Source of the DNA: Chthonomonas sp. UBA2017
Lineage (GTDB): Bacteria; Armatimonadota; Fimbriimonadia; Fimbriimonadales; Fimbriimonadaceae
Length of the DNA: 27,746 nucleotides
Direction of reading: 5' to 3'
Assembly: GCA_002335425.1 (NCBI GenBank)
Contig: DDCB01000042.1
Span: 1 to 27,746, forward strand
Under the pieces are notes generated by a model. It had not been told where the DNA came from. It was given only the letters and a program-made list of their open reading frames with translations, and ran no database searches. Numbering within the stretch: the first letter of the stretch is position 1; every line of letters starts with the position of its first letter. The translations under genes and the position numbers were made by a program. This document shows, piece after piece, positions 1 to 7,957 of the stretch.

Positions 1-1594
1 CGTTGTCGGTGTTAGCAGTCACGGTGTTGCCGTTGGCAGCTGCCCAGAGCGAGTAGTCGAAGTTCGTCACTTCGTTGTCGTCGTCCGAGTCGCCCACCAG
101 CGGGGTCACGGTGCCGAAGTTGTAGTTGCCGAGCGGAGCAGCTGGATCAGCTGGGTTCGGCATCGTCTTGCGGAGCCAGAAGCCCAGCTTGAAGCTGACG
201 CGGAACGGAACCGTCACCGCACCCGGGATCGTGGTGGCAAATGCACCGGTCACCGGGTTGTACGAAGCGGTGCCCGTCGCGATTTCGCTGTTTCCAGCGT
301 CGCGGAACGAGACTGGGATCGAGGTCGGCAGGTTCGCGCCGGTGTTGTACGCAGCCGTCAGCTGGCCAAAGTCAACCGTCCCGCTGACGTTGTTCTCAGG
401 AGCGTAAAGCCGGAATGCGCGGTCCGAAGCGGTCGTGAAGATCACGACACCGGTCGGAGTCCAGGTGCTCGGCCATGGTGGAATTGCCCCCAGGTCCGTC
501 AAGCCCGTAGGACCACTGCGGAAGTGCGCATTGAGGCCTTGGATCGGGTTCGTTGTTGTGGTCGCATTCCAGAAGTGGTTAAACGGCGAGTTCGCTTGGA
601 ATCTCACAAACCACTTGCCCGGAGTCAGGTTCACCGAGCTTGGCAGAGCCGCTCGGTAGTGTCGAAGACCGTTGGCATTGAAAATACCAGCGTAGTACTC
701 CGTCACGCTGCTCATCGGAATGTTCAAGAAGCTATGGGCCGGAGTTTCACTCGGGACGCCTGGCGAGCTCTCTTGATAGAACTCAACGTCAACGCTGGTT
801 GGGTTGCCGCGATCGTTTTGGTGCCAGGCACCCACCGACGCGATGGTCCAACCGCCCGTTGGGACGGTGAAATCATCGATGTGCTGTCGATCAAAGTCGC
901 TGCCTGCAACGAGTTGGCCCTCGACGCTCGAAACGCTGTGACCAGCCGTGAATGTCGTCGCCGGATTTTGAGTGTACAAGCCTGCAGGCGGAGTCGGCAG
1001 AGCCGGGTCTCCGGCAAGAGCCGTCAGCTTCACGCCGAAGTTGCCGATCGCAGGTGCGGTGAACTGGTAGATTCCCCACGTTCCACCGATCTTTGCCGGG
1101 AAGGTTGACTGGCTTCCACCCACCGAGACCGGATTGAACATTTGGGGTCCAAAGGCGCCCGTTACGTCCGATCGGTTTTGAATTTCGACCGAATAGCTGA
1201 AGATGCTCGGAACTGGAACGTTCGGCAGGGTGAAGGTGTAGGTGTTGGCACCTGAAACTTCCGGGAAGTTGATCCAGCCGGAATCGTAGAAATCCACGCC
1301 GGTCATCAACGGAGAGTTGTCGTAGAATCGAAGCCGAAGATCGACCGTGCCCGGCAAGGTGTTGCTCGACTGGAATCGCAGCTCAACTTGCTGGATCTTT
1401 CGATCGTTGCCAGTGAGAGCCATTCGGTCGCCGCCCTCGACGCCCGTCGCCGCGCCTACGCCTGCTTGACCCCAGAATTGGACGCCGCCCGACGTATTCA
1501 ACGCAGGGGTGACTGTGTTGTTGTAGACAATCGTTTGAGCGCTAGCTACGGATGCGAGACCCGCGAGCGCTCCTAACACGAGATAGTTTTTCAT
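1..1594 (-). CDS. Secreted protein with dockerin-like C-terminus (partial, runs off window start)
   Basis: An open frame runs from ATG at 1594-1592 to the window edge without a stop (531 codons seen). The start is well supported by a GGAGGCGGA Shine-Dalgarno just upstream. The N-terminus MKNYLVLGALAGLASVASAQ is a classic Sec signal peptide with cleavage expected after ASA. The body is rich in Thr, Asn, Gly, Pro and aromatic residues and looks like beta-sandwich material, with two similar-looking stretches, each around a 'PGTVDLRLRFYDNSP' / 'PTSVDVEFYQESSP' segment. Near the window edge comes GDSDDDNEVTNFDYSLW, which fits the first calcium-binding half of a type I dockerin-like motif (GDxDxDxxVxxxD). 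Such tails are common on secreted proteins of Armatimonadota and Planctomycetota. The function is not recognised; an exported surface or extracellular protein is inferred. The rest of the C-terminus lies outside the window. Confidence 0.85.
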   Translation of the reverse strand, partial: MKNYLVLGALAGLASVASAQTIVYNNTVTPALNTSGGVQFWGQAGVGAATGVEGGDRMALTGNDRKIQQVELRFQSSNTLPGTVDLRLRFYDNSPLMTGVDFYDSGWINFPEVSGANTYTFTLPNVPVPSIFSYSVEIQNRSDVTGAFGPQMFNPVSVGGSQSTFPAKIGGTWGIYQFTAPAIGNFGVKLTALAGDPALPTPPAGLYTQNPATTFTAGHSVSSVEGQLVAGSDFDRQHIDDFTVPTGGWTIASVGAWHQNDRGNPTSVDVEFYQESSPGVPSETPAHSFLNIPMSSVTEYYAGIFNANGLRHYRAALPSSVNLTPGKWFVRFQANSPFNHFWNATTTTNPIQGLNAHFRSGPTGLTDLGAIPPWPSTWTPTGVVIFTTASDRAFRLYAPENNVSGTVDFGQLTAAYNTGANLPTSIPVSFRDAGNSEIATGTASYNPVTGAFATTIPGAVTVPFRVSFKLGFWLRKTMPNPADPAAPLGNYNFGTVTPLVGDSDDDNEVTNFDYSLWAAANGNTVTANTDN

Positions 1595-1671
1595 TCCGCC
1601 TCCAAGCGAAGATGCATAGAATTGATTTTTTGATCTAGGGCGAGCCGTGCTCATAGCGCGCCTTATCCATC

Positions 1672-1700
1672 AGAATACATTAACATATCCCTAAATCCAA
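1672..1700 (-). promoter_or_regulatory. Candidate sigma-70 type promoter of the dockerin-like gene
   Basis: On the minus strand TTGGAT (1700-1695) is followed after 17 bases by TATTCT (1677-1672), giving an mRNA leader of roughly 70 bases before the ATG at 1594. The match is by eye to the TTGACA/TATAAT consensus, so it is a candidate only. Confidence 0.35.
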
Positions 1701-1728
1701 GCCTTTTCGGGTGCAAGCTAGCAATTTT

Positions 1729-1760
1729 ACGTGCCCACTCGCGGTTTTCGGCACGTTTTT
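1729..1760 (+). terminator. Stem-loop followed by T-run, terminator-like on the plus strand
   Basis: ACGTGCC (1729-1735) pairs with GGCACGT (1750-1756), followed by TTTT. The T-run is on the plus strand although both flanking genes are on the minus strand. It could block antisense transcription or act weakly in both directions. Its position just after the transaldolase stop (1776) also allows a role in ending that transcript, but the minus-strand side lacks a good U-tract. Confidence 0.3.
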
Positions 1761-1775
1761 GAGCCCTTTCGCAGG

Positions 1776-2435
1776 CTAGGACAGAATTTTGAGCCCTGCG
1801 GAATTCCAGTCATCCAGGAACCGTTTCAGCCCCGAGTCGGTGAGCGGGTGGTTGAAGAGCATCTGGAGGACCTTAAACGGCATGGTTGAGATGTGGGCCC
1901 CCGCCGAGACCGCCTGAACAACGTGAACCGGATGGCGGACACTCGCCACGAGGACTTCGCTTTCGAAGCCGTAGTTCTCGACCATCGCGACGGTCTCCGC
2001 GACGGCTTTCATCCCTTCGTCGCTGATGTCATCGACTCGGCCCACGAAGTTTGAGATGTAGGTCGCGCCGGCCTTCGCCGCGAGCAAGGCCTGGCTGACG
2101 GTGAATACCAAAGTCACATTCGTGCGAATGTCTCGCTCAGTAAGCGTGCTGACTAGCCGAATTCCGGGGGGAATCAAAGGGACCTTGACGACGATATTCT
2201 CGTGCCACGAAGCGATTTCGAGGGCTTCCTTCAGCATCGTGTCATAGTCGGTCGCGACTACCTCCGCGCTCACGGTCCCCTCCGGAAGCAGTTTGCACAT
2301 GGCGACGACGGTCTCCTTGAACCCCTTCCCCGATTTGGCGATGAGAGTCGGGTTGGTGGTCACGCCATCGAGGACGCCCCACTCCGCGGCCTGACGAACT
2401 TCTTCGATGTCTCCGGTATCCACAAAGAGCTTCAT
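1776..2435 (-). CDS. tal: Transaldolase / fructose-6-phosphate aldolase family protein
   Basis: This 219-residue protein has the length of the small TalC/FSA class I aldolase subfamily rather than the 300+ residue TalA/B class. The N-terminus MKLFVDTGDIEEVRQA and GVTTNPTLI (about 24-32) are family signatures. VVKVPLI places the Schiff-base lysine at residue 84. The later segments ATYISNFVGRVDD and VASVRHPVHV also fit the family. Enzymes of this group move dihydroxyacetone units between sugar phosphates in the non-oxidative pentose phosphate pathway, or cleave fructose-6-phosphate; sequence alone does not settle which. The gene follows the MFS transporter gene by 22 bases, suggesting an operon. 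It has no clear Shine-Dalgarno, but TACACT lies 8 bases before the ATG, so it may also be made from a leaderless transcript. Confidence 0.93.
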   Translation of the reverse strand: MKLFVDTGDIEEVRQAAEWGVLDGVTTNPTLIAKSGKGFKETVVAMCKLLPEGTVSAEVVATDYDTMLKEALEIASWHENIVVKVPLIPPGIRLVSTLTERDIRTNVTLVFTVSQALLAAKAGATYISNFVGRVDDISDEGMKAVAETVAMVENYGFESEVLVASVRHPVHVVQAVSAGAHISTMPFKVLQMLFNHPLTDSGLKRFLDDWNSAGLKILS

Positions 2436-2443
2436 AAGCCGTC

Positions 2444-2449
2444 AGTGTA
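2444..2449 (-). promoter_or_regulatory. Candidate leaderless -10 element for tal
   Basis: On the minus strand TACACT (2449-2444) ends 8 bases before the tal ATG (2435), the spacing expected if transcription starts at or next to the start codon. No Shine-Dalgarno is visible in the same interval. Confidence 0.3.
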
Positions 2450-2457
2450 CTTCCCGA

Positions 2458-3729
2458 TCAGGTGGACCCGCGAACCTTTTTGACCAAGATCGTCCCGATG
2501 AAGAACGAGACCGCCGCCGTCAGGATGGCGGAAACATAGCCTAGCCCCATGCTCGATCGGTTGAGCAATGTGATGACGGTTCCCATGCCCCCGGCGAAGA
2601 TCTGAACGCTGGTCACGCTGGAGGTCCAAACGCCCATGTCCTTCCCCACGCTCTCTTTGTTTGGCATGACATCGCTGGCAAGGGCCCAGTCGGCGGAGAG
2701 GTACGCCCCATATCCGAAGCCAAAAACAACCGCCAAAATCCAGATCACGTCAAAGCTCCTTGCAAAAGCAAAGGGCACCAATACGAGGGCCATGACGGTT
2801 CCGCTGAGGTAGATCACCTTCTTTCGACCCAGGCGGTCGGTCGCCGACATCGCCCACGCGGCCCCCAATGCCCCGGTCAGTGAGATCGTCAAGGCCAAGA
2901 TGATCGCGGCGCTGCTCGCCGCCTCGCTTGGCTTGACTGGATCGCCAATCCGAAAGCCAAACAAGACGAAGCTTTGGATCATGTCTTCCAAGTAGAACCG
3001 CAGGTACGGCTGGATCAAATAGAACCCAAAAGCGTTCAGAAAGCGAGTGAACCAAACCCATCGGAAGTCCATGCTTTTCCAAGGTTCAAGCCAGCCCTGC
3101 ACCAATCCGCGAAAGGTCGGCTTGGAGTCTGTTCGCTGAATCGGCTTGTCGCAGTCTTTCAGAGCCCAAAGCACCCAAATCGCCCCCAGGACGTTGACCA
3201 CGCCAATCGCTAGATAGATGAGGAGAACGTTTCCCAGAATCAGGCCGGTGATGGCCGAGGCGATCTGCGCTGAGAGCTGCATGACCCCCATCCAGCCGCT
3301 CGCCCGACCTCGATTCTCCTCGGGCACCAAGTCAGGAATGACCGCACCATAGGGTCCGGTCCCGATGTCGTCGCTGATCTGAAGCAGCAAGTAGCCGACC
3401 GTCAGGACCGCAATCGAGGGTGCCTGCGCGAGCACAGCCAAAGCCACGAGGGTCAAGCCGGCCCCGATCGCCAAGAAAGGTCGGCGGATGCCGTACTTGG
3501 TCGAGATCGAATCGCTGATGTAGCCGAAGAGCGCCGGGCCGATCAGCGCCCAGACGGCCCCAATCATGAAGACTCCACCCCAATAGGCGCTCTTCTCGCC
3601 TCCGGGGACGATGTCTTTCACTTGACCCGGCAAAACCGCGACGAGCAGGATGAACCACTTGAAACTGCTGGCGAACCAATATGAGCTCAGCCCCGCGTAC
3701 CACGTCGTCCGGTTTTGATGTCCCGTCAT
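2458..3729 (-). CDS. Major facilitator superfamily (MFS) transporter
   Basis: The 423-residue protein has about 12 hydrophobic segments. The loop after the second one reads GYISDSISTKYGIRRP, a version of the MFS motif A (GxxxDrxGrr), and a second copy appears in the C-terminal half as WAMSATDRLGRKK. These two loops and the internal symmetry identify an MFS carrier of the inner membrane. The substrate is not clear from sequence; the overall look is close to sugar carriers, and the following transaldolase gene 22 bases downstream makes a sugar or sugar derivative a reasonable guess. The start ATG at 3729 is taken because the first membrane segment begins soon after. TATGCT lies 11 bases upstream on the same strand. 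Confidence 0.88.
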   Translation of the reverse strand: MTGHQNRTTWYAGLSSYWFASSFKWFILLVAVLPGQVKDIVPGGEKSAYWGGVFMIGAVWALIGPALFGYISDSISTKYGIRRPFLAIGAGLTLVALAVLAQAPSIAVLTVGYLLLQISDDIGTGPYGAVIPDLVPEENRGRASGWMGVMQLSAQIASAITGLILGNVLLIYLAIGVVNVLGAIWVLWALKDCDKPIQRTDSKPTFRGLVQGWLEPWKSMDFRWVWFTRFLNAFGFYLIQPYLRFYLEDMIQSFVLFGFRIGDPVKPSEAASSAAIILALTISLTGALGAAWAMSATDRLGRKKVIYLSGTVMALVLVPFAFARSFDVIWILAVVFGFGYGAYLSADWALASDVMPNKESVGKDMGVWTSSVTSVQIFAGGMGTVITLLNRSSMGLGYVSAILTAAVSFFIGTILVKKVRGST

Positions 3730-3775
3730 CGTTGGGCACCAGCATACAAGATATGAGGCTGGTTGCGACGAAATG

Positions 3776-5095
3776 TCAAGGCATCAGCGACGGGGGGATC
3801 ACCAGGCCAATGTCGTCTGGGATTTCCAAGAACTTGGGAGACATCGCAACGTCGTCGGTCGCTCTCGAAGGCGCGGCAGCTCCGCGATCATCCTTTCCAT
3901 TGAAGCCGACCGAATAGAGTCCGCCCCCTTGTTTTGTCAGGAAGTACCTGAAGGCTTGCCCTTTAGAATAGGGGTCGCGAGCCTGCTCGCCCATGCCTGC
4001 GAGCGAGCTGGGAAGCTTTCCTCGTTCTGCCCGATTGATCAGCAAATTCAGAAAGCAAACCGTCAATCGATGGATGGCCAGTCCTCTCGAAAATTGCTTG
4101 AGACCTCGATTCACCAATGGAAAATGCTCCTCGAACTCGGGAATCAGAGCCTCGGGGTTACCCTTCGTCCGACTGGCGTACCTCTTGTTCAGTGAGTCCA
4201 TGAGCTTCCTTTCCGACCACTGGTTCTGGTCGGCTTCTGCAACGATCTGGCAGGTCTTCTCGATCGCATCGAGGTAGCTCTTCTTGATGAGCGCCAGAAA
4301 AGCATCTCGGCCAAGTTTGGAATGCTCGTCGCTCTCGCGAGCTTCCTTCTCCGCAGTCATCATCACGGAATAGTCGTCGTAAGCCGAGACCAAAAAGACC
4401 GACCGAAGACTCGGGAACTCGGGCTCCTGGCATGCGTCTCTGATTTGCTTGAGGGCCGGGGCGCTGTTCGAAAAGGCTTTAGCAACGCGTCGAAGCCCCA
4501 TGTGAACGCTTTGCAGGGCATTGTTGCTCTGCATGACCATCAGAAAAGTCCTGGTCTGCGCCATCAGGTCGCAGATGTGAAGGGCGGTCGAAAAATCTTG
4601 GAGTCCACCGGTGAGATCGTTGTCGGCGCATCTGATCTCGCCGCGAGCGGACAAGAGAAGCGCGGCGTCTCGCAAGATCGCGACCTGCGTGACGGGGGTC
4701 AAGACGTCTGTGCTCGCTTTGAAAGTCTGGCGATAGAACTTCTTGGCTTCGAGCAACTCGGCGAGCTTCAGCACCTCTGCGACGGGCTTGAGCTCAGCGG
4801 CGGTTGGAGGCTTCGTTCTCTTAGCGTCCGTGAGTTGGGTCACCGCCTCGGCGGTCGCAACATCGGCTTTGATCAATTTCGAGAGCTCAGCCACGATGGA
4901 GACAGCGTTGTCTTCAGGCCTGGGATTCGGCAGGGGCAGTTCTTCTTCTCGAACCGGAACATTGAGCTCGGCTGCCCGGGCAAAGACGGACTTTTCTCGC
5001 TCATCGAGGTTTCCCAGTTGACGAAAGGCGAAGTAAGCCAGCGAGAGGCCACCGAGAACCAAGAATCCAACGATCCAACCGAGTTTCTTTTTCAT
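3776..5095 (-). CDS. Membrane-anchored protein of unknown function, paralogue of the upstream lipoprotein
   Basis: I place the start at ATG 5095 (439 residues) because MKKKLGWIVGFLVLGGLSLAYFAF is a typical positively charged membrane anchor and GAGGGAG lies about 10 bases upstream; a GTG at 5116 would add seven residues. After the anchor comes a mostly alpha-helical region without recognised domain. The C-terminus has DPYSKGQAF, then LYSVGFNGKDDRG, and ends IPDDIGLVIPPSLMP. This 'DP-S ... YSVG-NG-DD-G' pattern resembles the C-terminal part of pseudopilin-like and related envelope proteins found in Planctomycetes-type genomes. It is clearly related to the gene just upstream (5139-6473): both start the mature part with an 'E-V/F-A-A--L-VP' segment and share the same tail. 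The pair is probably one operon, gap 43 bases. No function is assigned. Confidence 0.8.
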   Translation of the reverse strand: MKKKLGWIVGFLVLGGLSLAYFAFRQLGNLDEREKSVFARAAELNVPVREEELPLPNPRPEDNAVSIVAELSKLIKADVATAEAVTQLTDAKRTKPPTAAELKPVAEVLKLAELLEAKKFYRQTFKASTDVLTPVTQVAILRDAALLLSARGEIRCADNDLTGGLQDFSTALHICDLMAQTRTFLMVMQSNNALQSVHMGLRRVAKAFSNSAPALKQIRDACQEPEFPSLRSVFLVSAYDDYSVMMTAEKEARESDEHSKLGRDAFLALIKKSYLDAIEKTCQIVAEADQNQWSERKLMDSLNKRYASRTKGNPEALIPEFEEHFPLVNRGLKQFSRGLAIHRLTVCFLNLLINRAERGKLPSSLAGMGEQARDPYSKGQAFRYFLTKQGGGLYSVGFNGKDDRGAAAPSRATDDVAMSPKFLEIPDDIGLVIPPSLMP

Positions 5096-5138
5096 TCTGG
5101 AGGCGCTCCCTCGCACAAGAGTTCAAGAGCAATTGAGG

Positions 5139-6473
5139 CTATTTCATGACCGATTTCGGGATCCGGAAAGAGATGTCGTCCGGGATCGCTCTTAGCTTCG
5201 GACTCATCAATTCATCGCCTGAAAGATCCACCCTTTCAGACTTACCGCCATCATCAATGCCGTTGTATCCAACTGAATAGAGGATCATCCCTTCTTTGTT
5301 CTTCTTCAACATGAGTGGTTGTAGTGGCGAGAAAGGGTCTCGACCATAGACTGGAAAAGCTCTGAGATCACTCCTGAATCGATTGCTAACTTGCTGATCG
5401 ATCAACAGGGCAAGATAGCATCGAGTCAGGGCTGCGCGGGCGATGGCGATCCGTTGACGGGTCAGGGCTTTAGCCCAAGTTGGCAAGATTTCTTTCAGGA
5501 AAAGTTTCGCAGGTCGCGGTGTAACGTCCAGGTCTGCATAGATTTCCTGCAAGGCATCCTCAATCGCTTTCTCATCCCAGCTCGCCTCTTCGCCTCTTCG
5601 AAAAATTTGGTTCGCTGCTCGAATGAGGTCGATGTAAGCCAACTTTGTGACTGGATTGTTGGGCAACTCAGCTTCTGTCACTTCTGATGGCTCTTTGCGC
5701 TTTGTTTGATCGATATATGAAAGGGTCTGGATCATGGGGAAAAGCTCGGCTCTGAACGTCGCGCGCAAAGTTGGAATCACCGGCTCTTTTGAAATGCCTA
5801 AAAGACTCTGCAAGAAACGACTGTCACGACGCATGAAGCTCGCCATGTCCCGAATCACCTGGTGGACCCTCATCGAGATTTGCGACGCCATCAAGCAGCT
5901 AAAGAAGCTGTGATCCTGCCAAAGCAGGTCTGGAATTTTGAGAGCCAGCCGCAAGTCCGAGAGGGTGCCTTCAAAATTTTTCGCGGCGAGTCTATTTTCA
6001 GCACGCCTCACAATCAGAATTGCGACGTGACGTAGGTGGATTTCCAAGTTAGGCTCTAAGGTCTTCGAATATCCCGCGACCCACGGTTTTCTAGGTACGT
6101 AGATTTTCTTCGTAGCCAAGGAGGCCGATGCATCGAAATACGGAGCAAATCGCTTGAGTTCAGCCTCTGTGGCGACGCGATCCTTGGTGACCTCTTCGAG
6201 TTTCTTGAGATCAGGCTCGAACTTCTTATCTTTCGAGATGAGCTTCGAGATTTCTTCGAAGATCGGCGCAGCATCTTCGTTCGGCTGAGGCTTCGGGAGA
6301 TCGAGGTCGCTCGACTTAAGTGGCACGCCTAGCCTAACGGCTTCAGCAAAAACCTTCTCTTCTTCGCTGAGAGGGACACGTGTTCCAGACTCAGCCGCCG
6401 GATTCGCATTGCAACCTGCCAGGACCCAGCCCACAAGGCCCAGGAACACCAGATTTCGGGCTTTCTCCCCCAT
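5139..6473 (-). CDS. Putative lipoprotein of unknown function, paralogue of the downstream gene
   Basis: The start is set at ATG 6473 (444 residues): MGEKARNLVFLGLVGWVLAGC is a lipoprotein signal peptide with lipobox LAGC, and TAAAGT lies 9 bases before this ATG. A TTG at 6482 would add three residues but leaves no room for that promoter. The mature protein begins with an extended Pro/Asp/Glu-rich stretch including DLPKPQPNED, comparable with the ELPLPNPRPED of its neighbour, and then continues as a helical domain. The tail has DPFSPLQPL, LYSVGYNGIDDGG and IPDDISFRIPKSVMK, again matching the neighbour. Location is expected to be the periplasmic face of a membrane. The two genes look like a tandem duplication in which one copy is lipid-anchored and the other anchored by a membrane helix. 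Confidence 0.82.
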   Translation of the reverse strand: MGEKARNLVFLGLVGWVLAGCNANPAAESGTRVPLSEEEKVFAEAVRLGVPLKSSDLDLPKPQPNEDAAPIFEEISKLISKDKKFEPDLKKLEEVTKDRVATEAELKRFAPYFDASASLATKKIYVPRKPWVAGYSKTLEPNLEIHLRHVAILIVRRAENRLAAKNFEGTLSDLRLALKIPDLLWQDHSFFSCLMASQISMRVHQVIRDMASFMRRDSRFLQSLLGISKEPVIPTLRATFRAELFPMIQTLSYIDQTKRKEPSEVTEAELPNNPVTKLAYIDLIRAANQIFRRGEEASWDEKAIEDALQEIYADLDVTPRPAKLFLKEILPTWAKALTRQRIAIARAALTRCYLALLIDQQVSNRFRSDLRAFPVYGRDPFSPLQPLMLKKNKEGMILYSVGYNGIDDGGKSERVDLSGDELMSPKLRAIPDDISFRIPKSVMK

Positions 6474-6482
6474 CGAAACCAA

Positions 6483-6488
6483 ACTTTA
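6483..6488 (-). promoter_or_regulatory. Candidate leaderless -10 element for the lipoprotein gene
   Basis: On the minus strand TAAAGT (6488-6483) ends 9 bases before ATG 6473. It supports that start over the upstream TTG. Confidence 0.3.
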
Positions 6489-6548
6489 CCTTCTGCCGAC
6501 TGCGAGTTCGACGTCGCGAAGCCTCAAGATTCACAGCGATCAGCCTAG

Positions 6549-6554
6549 TAAACT
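6549..6554 (+). promoter_or_regulatory. Candidate leaderless -10 element for mnmE
   Basis: TAAACT ends 6 bases before the mnmE ATG at 6561, so the predicted transcript starts at about the A of the ATG. No Shine-Dalgarno is seen before this gene. Confidence 0.4.
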
Positions 6555-6560
6555 CGCGGC

Positions 6561-7874
6561 ATGGCCTCGCCATTTGACACCATTGTCGCGCCGATTACGC
6601 CCCCAGGGCGGGGGGCGGTGGCGTGGATTCGGGTCAGCGGCGAGCATGCGTTTCAGGTGGCCGCGCAGGTGTTTCCGGCCTGGCCCGAACAACCCGAGTC
6701 TTTTCGCGCCACCTATGGCCGCTACGTCACGGGTGACGATGGTCTGGCTCTCGTCTTTGCCGACGGACACGGGTTTACCGGTGAACCCGCGGTTGAGTTG
6801 AGCCTCCACGGATCGCCGATCTCGGTGTCAGCGCTTGTGCAGGCGTGTCTCGACGCTGGGGCGAGGCTTGCCGAGCCGGGTGAATTCTCATTGCGGGCCT
6901 TTCTGAACGGCAAGCTCGATCTCACCCAGGCCGAAGCGGTGCGCGACACGGTCGAGGCGCTCACCGAGTCGCAACTCCGGGCGGCTCATCACGTCCGGGC
7001 GGGGCGACTAGTTCAGCGCCTGCGCGAGCTTCGAGAGCGGCTCTATGGAGTTCTCGCAACCCTCGAAGCCCATGTGGACTTCAGCGAGGAACTCGGTGAA
7101 TTCCCGCGCCGAGAGCAAGACGCCCAGCTCAAGTCCGTCGCTCGGGGCCTCCAAGAGCTGCTGGCTCAAGGGGCTGCGAGCCGCATCCTTCGCGAGGGCC
7201 TGACGATCGCCCTGGTCGGCTTGCCAAACGCGGGCAAGTCGTCGCTCATGAATGCGCTACTCGGGACCGAGCGAGCCATCGTCACCGAAATCGCGGGGAC
7301 CACCCGCGACACTCTTCAGGAGTGGCTGGAGATCGAAGGACTTCCCTGCCGCCTGATCGATACGGCCGGACTTCAAGAAACCGACGACGTGGTCGAAAAG
7401 ATCGGAATCGAGAGGACTTGGCAAGCTGCTCAATCAGCTGATCTCATTTGGCACCTCTTCGATGTCACGCTGGGCTGGCAACCCGGCAACGACCTGATTC
7501 AAAAAGGGCTCCCGGCCGAGCGGACCGTCTTGATCGGAACGAAGATTGACCAGATTCCGGCGCCAGACTCGGTTCTCGGAGTGAGTAGTCTCACCGGACA
7601 GGGCCTGGCACTCTTGAAAAAATCGGTAGTGGATCGATTCGCGACTGCCGATTGGTCCAGCACGACACAAATCCAAGCGCGGCATGAGCCCCTTCTGCGC
7701 CGAGCCCTCGAAGGGGTGGCCGTGGCCGCCGAAGCCCTTTCCCAGGACATCCCGATGGACCTCGCCTCCGTCGGGCTCTATCAGGCGCTCCAATCCCTAG
7801 GCGAAATCACCGGTGAAACCGCGCACGAAGACGTCTTGAACGAAATTTTCTCTCGATTTTGCCTTGGAAAGTAA
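6561..7874 (+). CDS. mnmE: tRNA-5-carboxymethylaminomethyl-2-thiouridine GTPase MnmE
   Basis: MnmE works with MnmG to modify the wobble uridine of certain tRNAs, using GTP hydrolysis and a 5-formyl-tetrahydrofolate-derived carbon. This 437-residue protein has the N-terminal folate-binding domain (DTIVAPITPPGRGAVAWIRVSG), a helical middle, and an inserted G domain: Walker A GLPNAGKSS at 220, G2 TTRD, G3 DTAG, and a G4 reading GTKID where most family members have NKxD. The C-terminus is FSRFCLGK, keeping the family's invariant Cys in the C(I/L)GK end. In the first domain the usual CHGG loop reads LHGSP, a small departure. The length is a little short of the usual 450-460. The start is followed immediately by the conserved domain. 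It stands alone between the divergent lipoprotein gene and clpB. Confidence 0.95.
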   Translation: MASPFDTIVAPITPPGRGAVAWIRVSGEHAFQVAAQVFPAWPEQPESFRATYGRYVTGDDGLALVFADGHGFTGEPAVELSLHGSPISVSALVQACLDAGARLAEPGEFSLRAFLNGKLDLTQAEAVRDTVEALTESQLRAAHHVRAGRLVQRLRELRERLYGVLATLEAHVDFSEELGEFPRREQDAQLKSVARGLQELLAQGAASRILREGLTIALVGLPNAGKSSLMNALLGTERAIVTEIAGTTRDTLQEWLEIEGLPCRLIDTAGLQETDDVVEKIGIERTWQAAQSADLIWHLFDVTLGWQPGNDLIQKGLPAERTVLIGTKIDQIPAPDSVLGVSSLTGQGLALLKKSVVDRFATADWSSTTQIQARHEPLLRRALEGVAVAAEALSQDIPMDLASVGLYQALQSLGEITGETAHEDVLNEIFSRFCLGK

Positions 7875-7922
7875 GGCGAATCGAAACCATCGACCCCAAG
7901 TCAGCGTTATATGAAACAGACT

Positions 7923-7941
7923 AAGACGACTTGAGCGTCTT
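7923..7941 (+). other. Small stem-loop in the clpB leader
   Basis: AAGACG (7923-7928) pairs with CGTCTT (7936-7941) in the 83-base gap between mnmE and clpB. There is no T-run after it, so it is not a convincing terminator. It does not match the CIRCE heat-shock operator. Confidence 0.25.
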
Positions 7942-7957
7942 GCACTAAAGAGAAGCG

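Noticed and set aside
524..1108. 194-residue plus-strand open frame in the dockerin-like gene
   Set aside because: The minus strand has a continuous 531-codon frame with signal peptide and strong ribosome site; the plus-strand frame has no such support.
5095..5116. GTG at 5116 as start of the membrane-anchored paralogue
   Set aside because: The ATG at 5095 begins exactly at the basic residues of the membrane anchor and has GAGGGAG at a usable distance.
7923..7941. CIRCE-type heat-shock operator before clpB
   Set aside because: The dyad is AAGACG/CGTCTT with a 7-base loop and does not match TTAGCACTC-N9-GAGTGCTAA.
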